A model generated the notes under the pieces. That model did not search any database, was not told the DNA's origin, and saw only the letters and a list, made by a program, of their open reading frames with translations. DNA of 13,793 bases from an uncultured Phycisphaerales bacterium (GTDB lineage Bacteria; Planctomycetota; Phycisphaerae; Phycisphaerales; UBA1924). The position numbers and the translations under genes were made by a program. The stretch is taken from positions 1 to 13,793 of the forward strand of contig CALMQD010000227.1 in NCBI GenBank assembly GCA_937871415.1, written 5' to 3'. Below, in pieces: positions 1 through 7,351 of the stretch (position 1 is the stretch's first letter; each line of letters begins with the position of its first letter).

Positions 1-111
1 CGCACCGCGCGCACCCACGTGAGCAACATCCTGGGCAAGCTCGGCCTGGCGTCGCGCACCCAGGCGGCGCTCTGGGCGGTGGACCACAAGCTGGCCGGTC
101 CGCGCCCCTGA
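1..111 (+). CDS. LuxR/NarL-type regulator, C-terminal end only (5' cut by window)
   Basis: Frame 1 is open from the first base to the TGA at 109-111 and encodes 36 residues, [20 protein letters not shown] followed by [16 protein letters not shown]. This is the recognition helix and last helix of a LuxR/GerE-type DNA-binding domain: the pattern T-V/A-x-T/R-H-V-x-x-I-L-x-K-L-x-x-x-S-R-T-Q-A is typical of NarL/FixJ response regulators, which usually end a few residues later, as here. The rest of the protein, including any receiver domain, lies outside the window, so neither its signal nor its partner kinase can be named. The natural-looking end argues that this gene is intact and that the mnmE-like sequence just after it is a separate entity. 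Confidence 0.85.
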   Translation, partial: RTARTHVSNILGKLGLASRTQAALWAVDHKLAGPRP

Positions 112-259
112 CGCCGCGCCGGGCCCGGCCCGGCCCGAACTCATCGCGGCCCGCCTGCGCCCGGCGCTGGATGAACTGGGCGAACTCACCGGGCGCTCGG
201 GGCTCTCGCCCGACGACGTCATCGGGCGCATCTTCGCGACCTTCTGCATCGGTAAGTAG
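112..259 (+). pseudogene. mnmE: mnmE (trmE) 3'-end remnant without a start codon
   Basis: Frame 2 reads [20 protein letters not shown] from base 134, then [21 protein letters not shown] and a TAG at 257-259. This matches the end of the tRNA-modification GTPase MnmE, whose last helix and invariant C-terminal F-C-I-G-K are diagnostic (E. coli ends in DDLLGRIFSSFCIGK). Intact MnmE is about 450 residues; only about 42 remain. Frame 2 is closed by TGA at 20-22, and no ATG, GTG or TTG occurs in frame between there and 259, so it cannot be translated alone. Bases before 112 belong to the regulator in another frame. A GGCCC-rich stretch (about 118-136) sits at the junction. It is either a decayed or rearranged remnant or an assembly join. 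Identity of the fragment is confident; its origin is not. Confidence 0.8.
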
Positions 260-287
260 CCCGTCCCGGCCCCGCGCCGAGCCTCGC

Positions 288-293
288 TACCCT
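288..293 (+). promoter_or_regulatory. -10-like element (TACCCT) of glyA, near-leaderless
   Basis: TACCCT in the context GCTACCCT lies 9 nt before the glyA ATG at 303. With a normal -10 to start-site distance, transcription would begin 2-3 nt before the ATG. No Shine-Dalgarno sequence is visible before this ATG. The same TANNNT arrangement recurs before purE, the gene at 9242 and lpxC. No convincing -35 box is seen. Confidence 0.45.
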
Positions 294-302
294 TCGGGCA
301 CC

Positions 303-1667
303 ATGACCGCACACACGACCAGCCCCGCGCCCCACGGCGCCCGTCCCGGCACGAACTCGCACCAGGGCGCGGCCCCCGGCGGCGACGGGCGCGCCACCGA
401 CGCCGTGCTCGGCCTGCTCGACCGCCACGACCCGGCCATCGCCAACCTCATCCGTCAGGAGGCGTCGCGCCAGGAGCACACGCTCGAGCTCATCGCCAGC
501 GAGAACCACGTCTCCCCCGCCGTCATGCACGCCATGGGCACGTGCCTCACGAACAAGTACGCCGAGGGATACCCCGGCGCCAGGTACTACGGCGGGTGCG
601 AGTTCCACGACCAGATCGAGTCCATCGCCATCGAGCGCGCCTGCCGCCTCTTCGGCTGCCGCTTCGCCAACGTGCAGCCCCACAGCGGCGCGCAGGCCAA
701 CACCGCCGCGTTCCTGGCCACGATGAAGCCCGGCGACACGTTCGCGTCGCTGGTGCTCAAGGACGGCGGGCACCTCTCGCACGGCATGAGCCTGAACTTC
801 TCGGGCATCTACCACAAGCCGGTCCACTACCCGCTCCACTACGAGCCCTCGCACCCCGACTTCGAACGCATCGACTACGACGCCGCGATGCGCGTCTGCC
901 TGGAGCACAAGCCGAAGGTGGTCATGTGCGGCTACTCGGCCTACCCGCGCGTCATCGATTTCAAGAAGTTCCGCGAGATCGCCGACGCGTGCGGCGCCCT
1001 GCTCATCGCCGACATCGCGCACATCGCGGGCCTGGTCGCCGCCGGCGTGCACCCCTCGCCCTTCCCCCACGCCCACGTGGTCACGACGACGACGCACAAG
1101 ACGCTGCGCGGGCCGCGCGGCGGGCTCATCCTCACCGACGACGAGGACCTCGCCAAGAAGATCAACAAGGCGGTCTTCCCGGGCGTGCAGGGCGGACCGC
1201 TCATGCACGTCATCGCCTCCAAGGCCGTCGCCTTCGGCGAGGCGCTCTCGCCCGAGTTCAAGGCCTACGCCCGGAATATCGTCGACAACGCACGCGCCCT
1301 GGCGCAGGCGCTCATCCAGCGGAACTACCGCATCACCAGCGGCGGCACCGACAACCACCTCATGCTCGTCGACCTGCGCACCAAGAACGCCGACCTCACC
1401 GGGCAGGACGCCGAGACCTGGATGGGCCTCGCCGGAATCGTCTGCAACAAGAACGGAATCCCCAACGACCCGCGCCCGCCCAAGTTCACCAGCGGCGTGC
1501 GCCTCGGCACCGCCGCCATCACCACCCGCGGCCTGCGCACCGAGCACATGCCCGCCATCGCCGCGTGGATCGACCGCGTGCTCAGCGCCAAGGGCGACGC
1601 GCCGACCTGCGCCGCCGTCCAGGGCGAAGTGCGGGCGCTGTGCGAGAAGTTCCCGCTCCCGCACTGA
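303..1667 (+). CDS. glyA: Serine hydroxymethyltransferase
   Basis: This cytosolic PLP enzyme converts serine and tetrahydrofolate to glycine and 5,10-methylene-tetrahydrofolate, the main source of one-carbon units for purines, thymidylate and methionine. The 454-residue product carries the family signatures: [33 protein letters not shown], the PLP-lysine motif [14 protein letters not shown] (lysine at about residue 266) and a C-terminal [14 protein letters not shown]. The family is usually about 415-420 residues; the excess is a Gly/Ala/Pro-rich N-terminal extension of about 40 residues. I chose ATG 303 because TACCCT precedes it at leaderless spacing. An in-frame GTG at 405 would give a family-typical N-terminus ([11 protein letters not shown]) and is the main alternative; the open frame also reaches back to ATG 171, which overlaps the mnmE remnant and is unlikely. 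The gene faces the DUF2231 gene across 15 bp. Confidence 0.96.
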   Translation: MTAHTTSPAPHGARPGTNSHQGAAPGGDGRATDAVLGLLDRHDPAIANLIRQEASRQEHTLELIASENHVSPAVMHAMGTCLTNKYAEGYPGARYYGGCEFHDQIESIAIERACRLFGCRFANVQPHSGAQANTAAFLATMKPGDTFASLVLKDGGHLSHGMSLNFSGIYHKPVHYPLHYEPSHPDFERIDYDAAMRVCLEHKPKVVMCGYSAYPRVIDFKKFREIADACGALLIADIAHIAGLVAAGVHPSPFPHAHVVTTTTHKTLRGPRGGLILTDDEDLAKKINKAVFPGVQGGPLMHVIASKAVAFGEALSPEFKAYARNIVDNARALAQALIQRNYRITSGGTDNHLMLVDLRTKNADLTGQDAETWMGLAGIVCNKNGIPNDPRPPKFTSGVRLGTAAITTRGLRTEHMPAIAAWIDRVLSAKGDAPTCAAVQGEVRALCEKFPLPH

Positions 1668-1682
1668 TCGGGGCCGGGCGGT

Positions 1683-2267
1683 TCAGTCGTCGTCGCGATC
1701 GCGCCGCTCCGCTCCGCCGCCGGTGGGGAGGCCCTCGCTCACCGCCGGGGGCGGCAGGGCCACGATCGGCGCACGCACCCCCACGCCGTGCACCAGTTGC
1801 CCGCCCAGGTGCCCGACGTTGGCGAGCATGAGATAGCCCGCGCCCGTCGCGGCGAGCAGCAGCAGGTTGGCGCCGATCCATGCGCCGCGCGGGCGGCGCG
1901 TGCCGTCGGGCCTGTTGCCCGTGAGGCGACCGCCGACGAAGAACACGATCATCGCCAGCACGCTGACCCCGAAGAAGACGTTGCGCACGAGTTCGGCGCC
2001 CTCCTCGTGCTGATCGAGGATCGCGCCCGCGCCCGGAACGCCGTCGGCGAACTTTTCCGTCGCCTCGCCGCTGGAGACCGCCAGCACCAGCCCGATGGTC
2101 CCCGCCAGGATCACGACCATCGCCGCCAGGCTCAGCCCGCGCGCCCAGCGACCCCCCAGCATCGCCAGGATCACCAGCAGCGGCGCGATCGCCAGGATGC
2201 CCAGCGGCATGTGGACCAGCAACGGGTGCATCCCTTCCCACGCGGGCAGCGGCGGCAGGCGGAACAT
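1683..2267 (-). CDS. DUF2231-like four-helix membrane protein
   Basis: A 194-residue integral membrane protein with about four hydrophobic segments (roughly residues 16-38, 44-66, 93-113 and 130-150) and an acidic/basic, probably cytoplasmic tail ending ERRDRDDD. The N-terminal motif GMHPLLVHMPLGILAIAPLL and the late GHLGGQLVHGVGV match the DUF2231 family of predicted membrane proteins, whose conserved histidines (here His14, His19, His87 and His153) have led to suggestions of heme or metal binding; no function is established. The start at ATG 2267 is decided by a strong Shine-Dalgarno AAGGAG 6 nt upstream; the frame extends 17 codons further but without support. It diverges from purE. A TAGCCT element on this strand at 2401-2396 is a possible -10 with a leader of roughly 120 nt. 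Confidence 0.75.
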   Translation of the reverse strand: MFRLPPLPAWEGMHPLLVHMPLGILAIAPLLVILAMLGGRWARGLSLAAMVVILAGTIGLVLAVSSGEATEKFADGVPGAGAILDQHEEGAELVRNVFFGVSVLAMIVFFVGGRLTGNRPDGTRRPRGAWIGANLLLLAATGAGYLMLANVGHLGGQLVHGVGVRAPIVALPPPAVSEGLPTGGGAERRDRDDD

Positions 2268-2273
2268 GACGAT

Positions 2274-2279
2274 CTCCTT
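2274..2279 (-). promoter_or_regulatory. Shine-Dalgarno AAGGAG deciding the DUF2231 start
   Basis: AAGGAG on the minus strand ends 6 nt before the ATG at 2267. It is the strongest ribosome site in the window and excludes the longer start at 2318. Confidence 0.75.
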
Positions 2280-2422
2280 ACTTTGGGCGTGCGCTCCCGA
2301 ACGGGGGCGCGGCGGCACGGACCGACTTCATCATCGCCGCCCCGGGCTTATTCGGCAAACCGCCGGTTCGATGTCGCCCGGACGCGGACCGCCACAGGCT
2401 ACCGCCGGGCCCGGGCGTCGGT

Positions 2423-2428
2423 TATCCT
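2423..2428 (+). promoter_or_regulatory. -10-like element (TATCCT) of purEK, near-leaderless
   Basis: TATCCT in the context GGTTATCCT lies 9 nt before the purE ATG at 2438, the same distance as the element before glyA. No Shine-Dalgarno site is visible before purE. Transcription would start 2-3 nt ahead of the ATG. Confidence 0.45.
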
Positions 2429-2437
2429 CACGTCACT

Positions 2438-2968
2438 ATGGCCGAATCCCACCCTGTCGTCGGAATCATCATGGGGTCTACCAGCGATTGGGAGACGATG
2501 CAGCACGCCGAGGCGATCCTGAAGGAACTCGGCGTCGCGTGCGAGTCCAAGATCGTCTCGGCCCACCGCACGCCGGACCTCCTCTTCGAGTACGCCTCGT
2601 CGGCCCAGGGACGCGGGCTCAAGGTCATCATCGCCGGCGCCGGGGGCGCGGCCCACCTGCCGGGCATGTGCGCCGCCAAGACCATGCTCCCCGTGCTGGG
2701 CGTTCCCGTCGAGAGCAAGGCGCTGCACGGGATGGACTCGCTCCTCTCCATCGCGCAGATGCCCGCCGGAGTCCCCGTCGGCACCCTGGCGATCGGCAAG
2801 GCGGGCGCGGTCAACGCGGCCCTGCTCGCCGCGGCCATCGTCGCCCTCCACCACGAGCCGACGCGCAAGGCCCTCACGCTCTTCCGCAACAAGCAGACGC
2901 AGAACGTGCTCAACCACCCCGACCCGCACCGCGAGACCGGCTCGCCCACCCTCGGAGCCGGCGCTTGA
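2438..2968 (+). CDS. purE: N5-carboxyaminoimidazole ribonucleotide mutase (class I PurE)
   Basis: PurE moves the carboxyl group of N5-CAIR to carbon 4, giving CAIR in de novo purine synthesis; it works directly after PurK, and both are cytosolic. The 176-residue protein has every class I signature: [13 protein letters not shown] near the N-terminus, SAHRTP at residues 41-46 with the catalytic histidine at about 43, [22 protein letters not shown] and [20 protein letters not shown]. Length is normal for bacterial PurE (about 160-175). Having a PurK partner also fits class I, the two-step bacterial route. The end overlaps the purK start by 4 nt (TTGA), so translation is probably coupled. Confidence 0.97.
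   Translation: MAESHPVVGIIMGSTSDWETMQHAEAILKELGVACESKIVSAHRTPDLLFEYASSAQGRGLKVIIAGAGGAAHLPGMCAAKTMLPVLGVPVESKALHGMDSLLSIAQMPAGVPVGTLAIGKAGAVNAALLAAAIVALHHEPTRKALTLFRNKQTQNVLNHPDPHRETGSPTLGAGA
2954..2957 (+). promoter_or_regulatory. Shine-Dalgarno GGAG inside purE supporting the purK TTG start
   Basis: GGAG within the last codons of purE, with a 7-nt spacer to the TTG at 2965. It supports initiation at the TTG that overlaps the purE stop codon. Confidence 0.5.
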
Positions 2969-4182
2969 CCACCGTCCGCGCCCAGGACTTCCTCCGCTCG
3001 GGCGTCAGCGCCCGCGTGGGCGTCCTCGGCGGGGGTCAGCTCGGGCGCATGCTCGCGCTCGCGGGCATCCCGCTGGGCATCCGGTTCCGGTTCCTCGACC
3101 CCGATCCCGACTCTCCCGCGAAGGACGCGGGCGAACTCATCGTCGCGCCCTACACGGACGAGGATGCGCTCCGGCGCTTCGCCCAGGACCTCGACGCGAT
3201 CACCTACGAGTTCGAGAACGTCCCCGCGAGCGTCGCCGCGTACCTCGCGTCGCACTGCCCGGTCGTCTTCCCGCCGGCCCGGGCGCTGGAAGTCTGCCAG
3301 GACAGGCTGCTGGAAAAACAACTGTTCAAGAAGGTCGGGCTCGACACGCCGCCGTTCGCGGCGGTCAACTCGGCCTCCGAACTGCGCGAGTCGATCGCGT
3401 CGACGATCGGCACGCCCTGCGTGCTCAAGACGCGCCGCATGGGCTACGACGGGAAGGGCCAGGCGGTCATCCGCGACCTCGCCCAGGCCGAGGAGGCCTT
3501 CGCGCGGGTCGGGGGCTCGGCGCCGTCGCCGTCGCTCATCGTCGAGTCGTTCGTGCCGTTCCTGCGGGAACTCTCGCTCATCTGCGTGCGCGGCGCCCCG
3601 GGCTCGCCCGAGCCGCGGACGAGGTTCTACCCGCTGGTGGAGAACCACCACGCCGGGGGCGTGCTGCGCCGATCGATCGCGCCCGCGACGGGCGTGCCCG
3701 CGTCGCTCCAGTCGCGGGCCGAGCGCCTGGCCCAGCGCCTGCTCGACGAGATGGACTACGTCGGCGTGCTGACGATCGAACTCTTCGAGACCGAGGACAA
3801 GGACGAGGGGGGGCTGGCGACGCTGCTGGGCAACGAGATGGCGCCGCGCGTGCACAACTCCGGCCACTGGACCATCGAGGGGAGCGCGACGAGCCAGTTC
3901 GAGAACCACCTGCGCGCCGTGCTGGGCTGGCCGACGGGCTCGACGCTCATGCGCGAGGGCCTGCCCCACGCCGCGATGCTCAACCTGCTCCGCGCGCCGC
4001 TGCCCCACCCGGCCGACGGCGGCGAGCCGCCCGTGTGGATGCACACGCACCTGTACGCCAAGGGGCACAGAGACCCGGCGCAGGAGCGCAAGGTCGGTCA
4101 CGTGACCATCGTGTCGCCGTCGGCCAGCGCGCTGGGCGCGCGTCTCGATCACGCGCGCAAGAGTCTGGGCCTGAACGACTGA
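2965..4182 (+). CDS. purK: N5-carboxyaminoimidazole ribonucleotide synthase
   Basis: PurK uses ATP and bicarbonate to carboxylate aminoimidazole ribonucleotide to N5-CAIR, the substrate of PurE encoded just upstream. The roughly 405-residue product is an ATP-grasp enzyme: [13 protein letters not shown] near residues 18-30, [20 protein letters not shown], the ATP-binding [31 protein letters not shown] and the C-terminal [17 protein letters not shown] with [14 protein letters not shown] chose TTG 2965 because it overlaps the purE stop as TTGA and has GGAG 7 nt upstream (2954-2957) inside purE. No ATG is usable near the N-terminus; GTG 3016 would also keep the first core motif but lacks this support. 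It ends 10 bp from the oppositely oriented rpiB. Confidence 0.96.
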   Translation: MTTVRAQDFLRSGVSARVGVLGGGQLGRMLALAGIPLGIRFRFLDPDPDSPAKDAGELIVAPYTDEDALRRFAQDLDAITYEFENVPASVAAYLASHCPVVFPPARALEVCQDRLLEKQLFKKVGLDTPPFAAVNSASELRESIASTIGTPCVLKTRRMGYDGKGQAVIRDLAQAEEAFARVGGSAPSPSLIVESFVPFLRELSLICVRGAPGSPEPRTRFYPLVENHHAGGVLRRSIAPATGVPASLQSRAERLAQRLLDEMDYVGVLTIELFETEDKDEGGLATLLGNEMAPRVHNSGHWTIEGSATSQFENHLRAVLGWPTGSTLMREGLPHAAMLNLLRAPLPHPADGGEPPVWMHTHLYAKGHRDPAQERKVGHVTIVSPSASALGARLDHARKSLGLND

Positions 4183-4192
4183 GCGCCGGCCG

Positions 4193-4654
4193 TCACGCCA
4201 CGCTCGCGGGGTCCTGCCCGTTCTCGATCGCGGCGATCTTCCGCACGCGCCGCTCGTGACGCCCGCCCTGGAAGTTCGTCGACAGGAAGACGTCGACGAT
4301 CTTCTCGATCAGGCGCTGCCCCAGCAGGTCCGCCGACATGCACAGCACGTTCGCGTCGTTGTGCGAGCGCGCCATCTCCGCCGTGAGTTCGTCGTGCACC
4401 AGCGCCGCGCGCACGCCCTTGACCTTGTTCGCGGCGATGCACATGCCGATGCCCGACCCGCAGACCAGGATGCCCAGGTCGGCCTGCTTGTTCGACACCG
4501 CCTTGCCGACCAGGCACGCCGGCTCGGGGTAGTCGCACATCTCGCCCGTCATGTTGCCGTAGACCGTCACGTCGTGCCCCTGGCCCTTGAGACGGTCCGC
4601 GAGTTGACGGGTGGCGGTGACGCCGCGATGGTCGGCGGAGAGGGCCAGTTTCAT
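4193..4654 (-). CDS. rpiB: Ribose-5-phosphate isomerase B (RpiB/LacAB family)
   Basis: RpiB interconverts ribose-5-phosphate and ribulose-5-phosphate in the pentose phosphate pathway and so helps supply ribose for nucleotides. The 153-residue protein is the usual length and shows SADHRG at residues 6-11, CDYPEPA, LGILVCGSGIGMCIAANK with the catalytic-type cysteine at residue 65, VRAALVHDE, and the SHNDANVL histidine at about 98. LacA/LacB sugar isomerases share this fold, but a single chain with Cys65 favours RpiB. Its ATG overlaps the TGA of the upstream gene by 4 nt (ATGA, 4651-4654), and GGGAG lies 8 nt before the ATG, so the two genes are probably translationally coupled. In Bacillus, rpiB (ywlF) also follows ywlE. 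Confidence 0.93.
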   Translation of the reverse strand: MKLALSADHRGVTATRQLADRLKGQGHDVTVYGNMTGEMCDYPEPACLVGKAVSNKQADLGILVCGSGIGMCIAANKVKGVRAALVHDELTAEMARSHNDANVLCMSADLLGQRLIEKIVDVFLSTNFQGGRHERRVRKIAAIENGQDPASVA

Positions 4655-5943
4655 TGGGCAATCTCCCGGAGGCGCAGCCGGACCAGTTCGGTGATCCGGC
4701 GGGCCGTCTGACTGTACACGTCCTGCGACGCCCCGATGGGATCGGGGATGTCGCGTCCCGACGGGTCGAGCGTCTGGGCCTTGTCCGAGGCGGTTGGGTC
4801 CAGTTCCAGCACCGCCCCCAGGTGCGAGCGGGACATCGTGTAGATCACATCCGCCTCGGCGATCAGCCGGCGCGACAGGCCGCGCGGCTGGTGCCGACCG
4901 GGGTCCACGCCCAGTTCGCGGAGCGCGGCCTGCGACTCGCGCGTCATGCCGCTTGCGCCGGCTCCCCCGCCCGCGCCCGGGCGCGACGCGTCCTCCGGGA
5001 AGGCCATCGTCTCCTCGCGCGAAGCCGCCGCGGTCCCCGCCGACGCGACCAGGATCCGCACGTCACCGGGCGCGTCGGTCCCCTCGCCGGCGCCGGCGCG
5101 CGCAACCGCGTGGCGCGCGATCGCCTCCGCCATCGGGCTGCGGCAGGTGTTGCCGGTGCAGACAAAGAGCACGCGCAGACTCAGCATCTTGCGGATGAAC
5201 CGCTCCTCGTACGCCCCCGGCTGAACTACGCGGAACGCGCCGTGGGTGTTCACGGTCGCGCCCGGCGCGCTCCGCGCGGGCAGTTCGACCAGCGTCGGAG
5301 TGCGCGAGAGTTCCGACTCGCCCCCGTCGAGCACGGCGTTATCGGCGGTCGCGAGCCCCAGACGATCCGCGGCCCGGCGCGCGGCGCGGACGTTCGTGCA
5401 CGCTCGCTGCCCCTGCTCGCGCGGGAACAACGCCCACACCGCTGCGCGCCCGAGCGCTCCCAGCAGCCCCGACAGGTGCGCGTGGTCCATCACGCAGAGC
5501 CCCACCGGCGCACCACCCGCGCCGCCGCGCTCGGCCATGACCAGGCTCAGCGGCGGGCGCTTCAGCGCGCTGGCGAGCCCGGGGAACACGAAGACCGCCG
5601 GGCCCGGCCACAGGCGTTCCATGAGCAATCGCTGCCCGGGCGAGAGGCGCACCTCGCCCGACGCCGCCCGGAGGGCGTCGCTCGCGGCTTCTGCGTCGCT
5701 GGCCAGGGCGCAGACCAAGCCCTCGCCGCCGTCGGCCGCTCCCAACGCGTGGCGGACCACCGCCAGGTCGGGTTCCGGCGTCACCAGCGCGTATCCGGCC
5801 CCCGTGGGCGTCACCGCCCAGACCGGCGAATCGCTCGGCGCGCTTTTCTCGCGCAGGGCGGCGGCGGCGGACACGTATGGATCGTTCGGAGCGATAGGCG
5901 AGTATCGAGGCGTCGCGGGAAAGAGGCAAATCCCCGGCCCCAT
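4651..5943 (-). CDS. Degenerate YrdC/Sua5 domain fused to LMW protein tyrosine phosphatase
   Basis: About 430 residues with two domains. Residues about 22-250 align with YrdC/Sua5 (threonylcarbamoyl-AMP synthase, tRNA t6A pathway): VWAVTPTGAGYALV stands where PTExVYGLG is expected, RLWPGPAVFVFPG matches RWPGPVTFVFP, PVGLCVMDH matches the AVRVTDH region, and AVLDGGESELSRTPTLVEL matches the late ILDGG...STVVDL segment. The K-x-R and S-x-N signature is missing (ADGG and ALFPREQG at those places), so synthase activity is doubtful. Residues 253-430 are a low-molecular-weight tyrosine phosphatase/arsenate reductase-like domain with an intact loop VCTGNTCRS (catalytic Cys262, C-x5-R) and the acid loop DIPDPIG. 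A Gly/Ala-rich insert follows the SAGT segment. The ATG 5943 start is uncertain: GGGAG abuts it, and GTG 5874 or ATG 6129 are possible; codons above 5943 look non-coding. Confidence 0.85.
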   Translation of the reverse strand: MGPGICLFPATPRYSPIAPNDPYVSAAAALREKSAPSDSPVWAVTPTGAGYALVTPEPDLAVVRHALGAADGGEGLVCALASDAEAASDALRAASGEVRLSPGQRLLMERLWPGPAVFVFPGLASALKRPPLSLVMAERGGAGGAPVGLCVMDHAHLSGLLGALGRAAVWALFPREQGQRACTNVRAARRAADRLGLATADNAVLDGGESELSRTPTLVELPARSAPGATVNTHGAFRVVQPGAYEERFIRKMLSLRVLFVCTGNTCRSPMAEAIARHAVARAGAGEGTDAPGDVRILVASAGTAAASREETMAFPEDASRPGAGGGAGASGMTRESQAALRELGVDPGRHQPRGLSRRLIAEADVIYTMSRSHLGAVLELDPTASDKAQTLDPSGRDIPDPIGASQDVYSQTARRITELVRLRLREIAQ

Positions 5944-6015
5944 CTCCCGGCTCGGGATGTCCGGGTCGCGGTTCCGTCCCGGCGCTGACCGACGCTCGGT
6001 TGGCGCTCGAATCGG

Positions 6016-6047
6016 ACCCGCGGAGCGGTGTTGGGGTGACCGCGGGT
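6016..6047. repeat. Inverted repeat ACCCGCGG-N16-CCGCGGGT
   Basis: Two perfect 8-bp arms (6016-6023 and 6040-6047) flank a 16-nt spacer in the divergent intergenic region. Each arm contains the self-complementary CCGCGG, and the two CCGCGG centres are 22 bp apart, close to two helical turns. It could be an operator for a dimeric regulator or an RNA hairpin in the leader of the leftward gene. In such GC-rich DNA, chance cannot be excluded. Confidence 0.4.
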
Positions 6048-6281
6048 GATGAACGACGCGGAAGAAGTCGGGCGAAGATCGGTGTGAATCGCGAAAAGGA
6101 TGTGCGTTTCCGCGCGGACGACCGTACACTCACCGGACAGACGCCGCGAGGGCCCGGGGCGGCGAGCCGCCAAGGATGAACCTTGCCGGATCAAGGATTG
6201 CCGCCGCCGCGAATAGGCTGGGACGGGCGAGCACCAACGGGTACGAGCGCCGCCGCGCGGCGCAAGGGCGGGCACTGCGCC

Positions 6282-6286
6282 AGGAG
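6282..6286 (+). promoter_or_regulatory. Shine-Dalgarno AGGAG deciding the prepilin start
   Basis: AGGAG ends 6 nt before ATG 6293 and fixes that start in preference to the in-frame ATG at 6176. Confidence 0.75.
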
Positions 6287-6292
6287 TCGAGC

Positions 6293-7315
6293 ATGACGAA
6301 GCACCGGAACAGCCCCGAAGTCGTGAGCAGCCCGCGCCGGCGCGGCTTCTCGCTCATCGAGATGATGGTGGTGCTGGGCATCCTCGCCGTGGTGCTGGGG
6401 ATCGTGATCCCGGCGGTGAACGCGGCGCGCACCAGCGCCCGCAAGGCCGCGACGCAGCAGACCATGTCCAGCCTGTCGCAGGCGACCAACCAGTTCATCC
6501 TCGACGAGCGCCGCACGCCGGGTTACTTCTCGATGCGTGAACTGGCGTCGAGCGAGAACGCCAACCGCGGGTTCACCGCGATGGACAACCTGCTCCTTGA
6601 TCTGGCCGGCGCGATCACGACGCAAGCGCCGGTGAACGGCAACGGCCAGCCGTGCGACATCGCCAACGGCCCGAAGGTCGTCGCGATCGGACCGACGGTC
6701 GCCAACCGCGTGAACGTCGACCTCGCCACCTACGGCTCGACCAAGCAGAAGGCAGGCGTGCAGACCAAGGGCTACCTGCAGGTCGACACCCGGAACTTCA
6801 AACGCCAGTGCACCCCCTCGGCCCGCGCCGGCGCCGTGAACGATCACCTGGCGCTCCCGATGATCGTCGACGCCTTCGGCGACCCGATCCTGGCGTGGGT
6901 CCAGGACGAGGTGCTCGCCCCCAACTCCGCTTTCGCGAGCGACAACTACACGATGCGGGCCCGCTTCTACTGGACCACCAACAAGGCCTTCCTGCAGGCG
7001 ACCTCGCTGGGCGAGACCAAGGAAGACCAGACCAACGCCACGAGCGGGTCGCTCCTGAACCTGAACAACGCCGCGGCCTTCCAGTCGATGGAGGCGCTGC
7101 TGGGCAGCCCGGCCTCGCCGAACCCGACGAACCCGGCCAAGGCCGCCGACGCGCGCGGCAAACTGATCTTCCACTCCGCCGGGCACGACGGCATCTACGT
7201 CGGTCGCAAGGAGCGCGGCGGCAAGTCGGCCCCGCCCAGCGGCCTGCCCTACCAGCAGGGGCGCGATTACACCAGCGACGGGTCGTTCGACGACCTGTTC
7301 CAGACGGTGCAGTAA
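6293..7315 (+). CDS. Prepilin-type N-terminal domain protein (type II secretion pseudopilin-like)
   Basis: A 340-residue protein with a class III signal: a short basic leader ending SSPRRRG, a predicted prepilin peptidase cut between Gly18 and Phe19, the sequence FSLIEMMVVLGILAVVLGIV, and the conserved glutamate at mature position 5 (Glu23). The N-terminal helix would anchor it in the inner membrane and pack it into a pseudopilus or pilus after N-methylation. The C-terminus contains FHSAGHDGIYVG followed by an Asp-rich DYTSDGSFDDLF, recalling the calcium-binding end of GspG-type major pseudopilins (SAGxDG...DD). It is larger than GspG (about 140 residues). No secretion or peptidase genes lie nearby, and it appears monocistronic, with a strong terminator after it. 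Such lone prepilin-like proteins are numerous in planctomycetes; the substrate or role is unknown. Confidence 0.87.
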   Translation: MTKHRNSPEVVSSPRRRGFSLIEMMVVLGILAVVLGIVIPAVNAARTSARKAATQQTMSSLSQATNQFILDERRTPGYFSMRELASSENANRGFTAMDNLLLDLAGAITTQAPVNGNGQPCDIANGPKVVAIGPTVANRVNVDLATYGSTKQKAGVQTKGYLQVDTRNFKRQCTPSARAGAVNDHLALPMIVDAFGDPILAWVQDEVLAPNSAFASDNYTMRARFYWTTNKAFLQATSLGETKEDQTNATSGSLLNLNNAAAFQSMEALLGSPASPNPTNPAKAADARGKLIFHSAGHDGIYVGRKERGGKSAPPSGLPYQQGRDYTSDGSFDDLFQTVQ

Positions 7316-7351
7316 TCCCCGGCGCGAGCGGGCCCGAGGTTGGACTTCACA

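Larger units (their letters stand above)
5944..6292. other. 349-bp divergent intergenic region
   Basis: This gap separates the YrdC-phosphatase gene (leftward) from the prepilin gene (rightward); I see no convincing gene in it. It holds an inverted repeat at 6016-6047 (listed separately), a possible rightward -10 TACACT at 6125-6130, a second at 6214-6219 (TAGGCT), and on the minus strand TACGGT at 6126-6121. Two short hairpins lie in the would-be prepilin leader: GGCGG/CCGCC near 6158-6171 and CCTTG/CAAGG at 6181-6196. An in-frame ATG at 6176 could extend the prepilin by 39 residues, but that stretch looks non-coding. Confidence 0.5.

Noticed and set aside
219-1664. Long minus-strand open frame (481 codons) opposite glyA
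   Set aside because: It is the antisense shadow of glyA: its composition is Val/Gly/Arg/Ala-rich without motifs, as expected from high-GC codons read backwards, whereas the plus strand has every SHMT signature.
542-1831. Plus-strand frame of 429 codons overlapping glyA
   Set aside because: An Arg/Pro/His-rich out-of-frame reading of glyA with no recognisable domain.
2428-4152. Minus-strand frame of 574 codons opposite purE-purK
   Set aside because: Antisense shadow of two well-supported enzymes; Arg-rich and motif-free.
5187-5943. Separate start of the phosphatase at the internal ATG 5187
   Set aside because: The frame is continuous with the YrdC domain, and the nearest GAGGAG is about 15 nt from that ATG, too far for efficient initiation; a fusion is the simpler reading.
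4654-5988. Plus-strand frame of 444 codons opposite the YrdC-phosphatase fusion
   Set aside because: The minus strand has the phosphatase C-x5-R loop and the ATGA link to rpiB; the plus frame has only Arg/Ala/His-rich sequence.
5996-6052. tRNA-like look of the stretch containing GCTCGAATC
   Set aside because: The T-loop consensus GTTCGAATC is not met and no acceptor or anticodon stem of proper length can be drawn.
5944-6129. N-terminal extension of the YrdC-phosphatase protein to ATG 6129
   Set aside because: The added 62 residues are Arg/Pro/Ser/His-rich without family similarity and overlap the intergenic inverted repeat and promoter-like elements.
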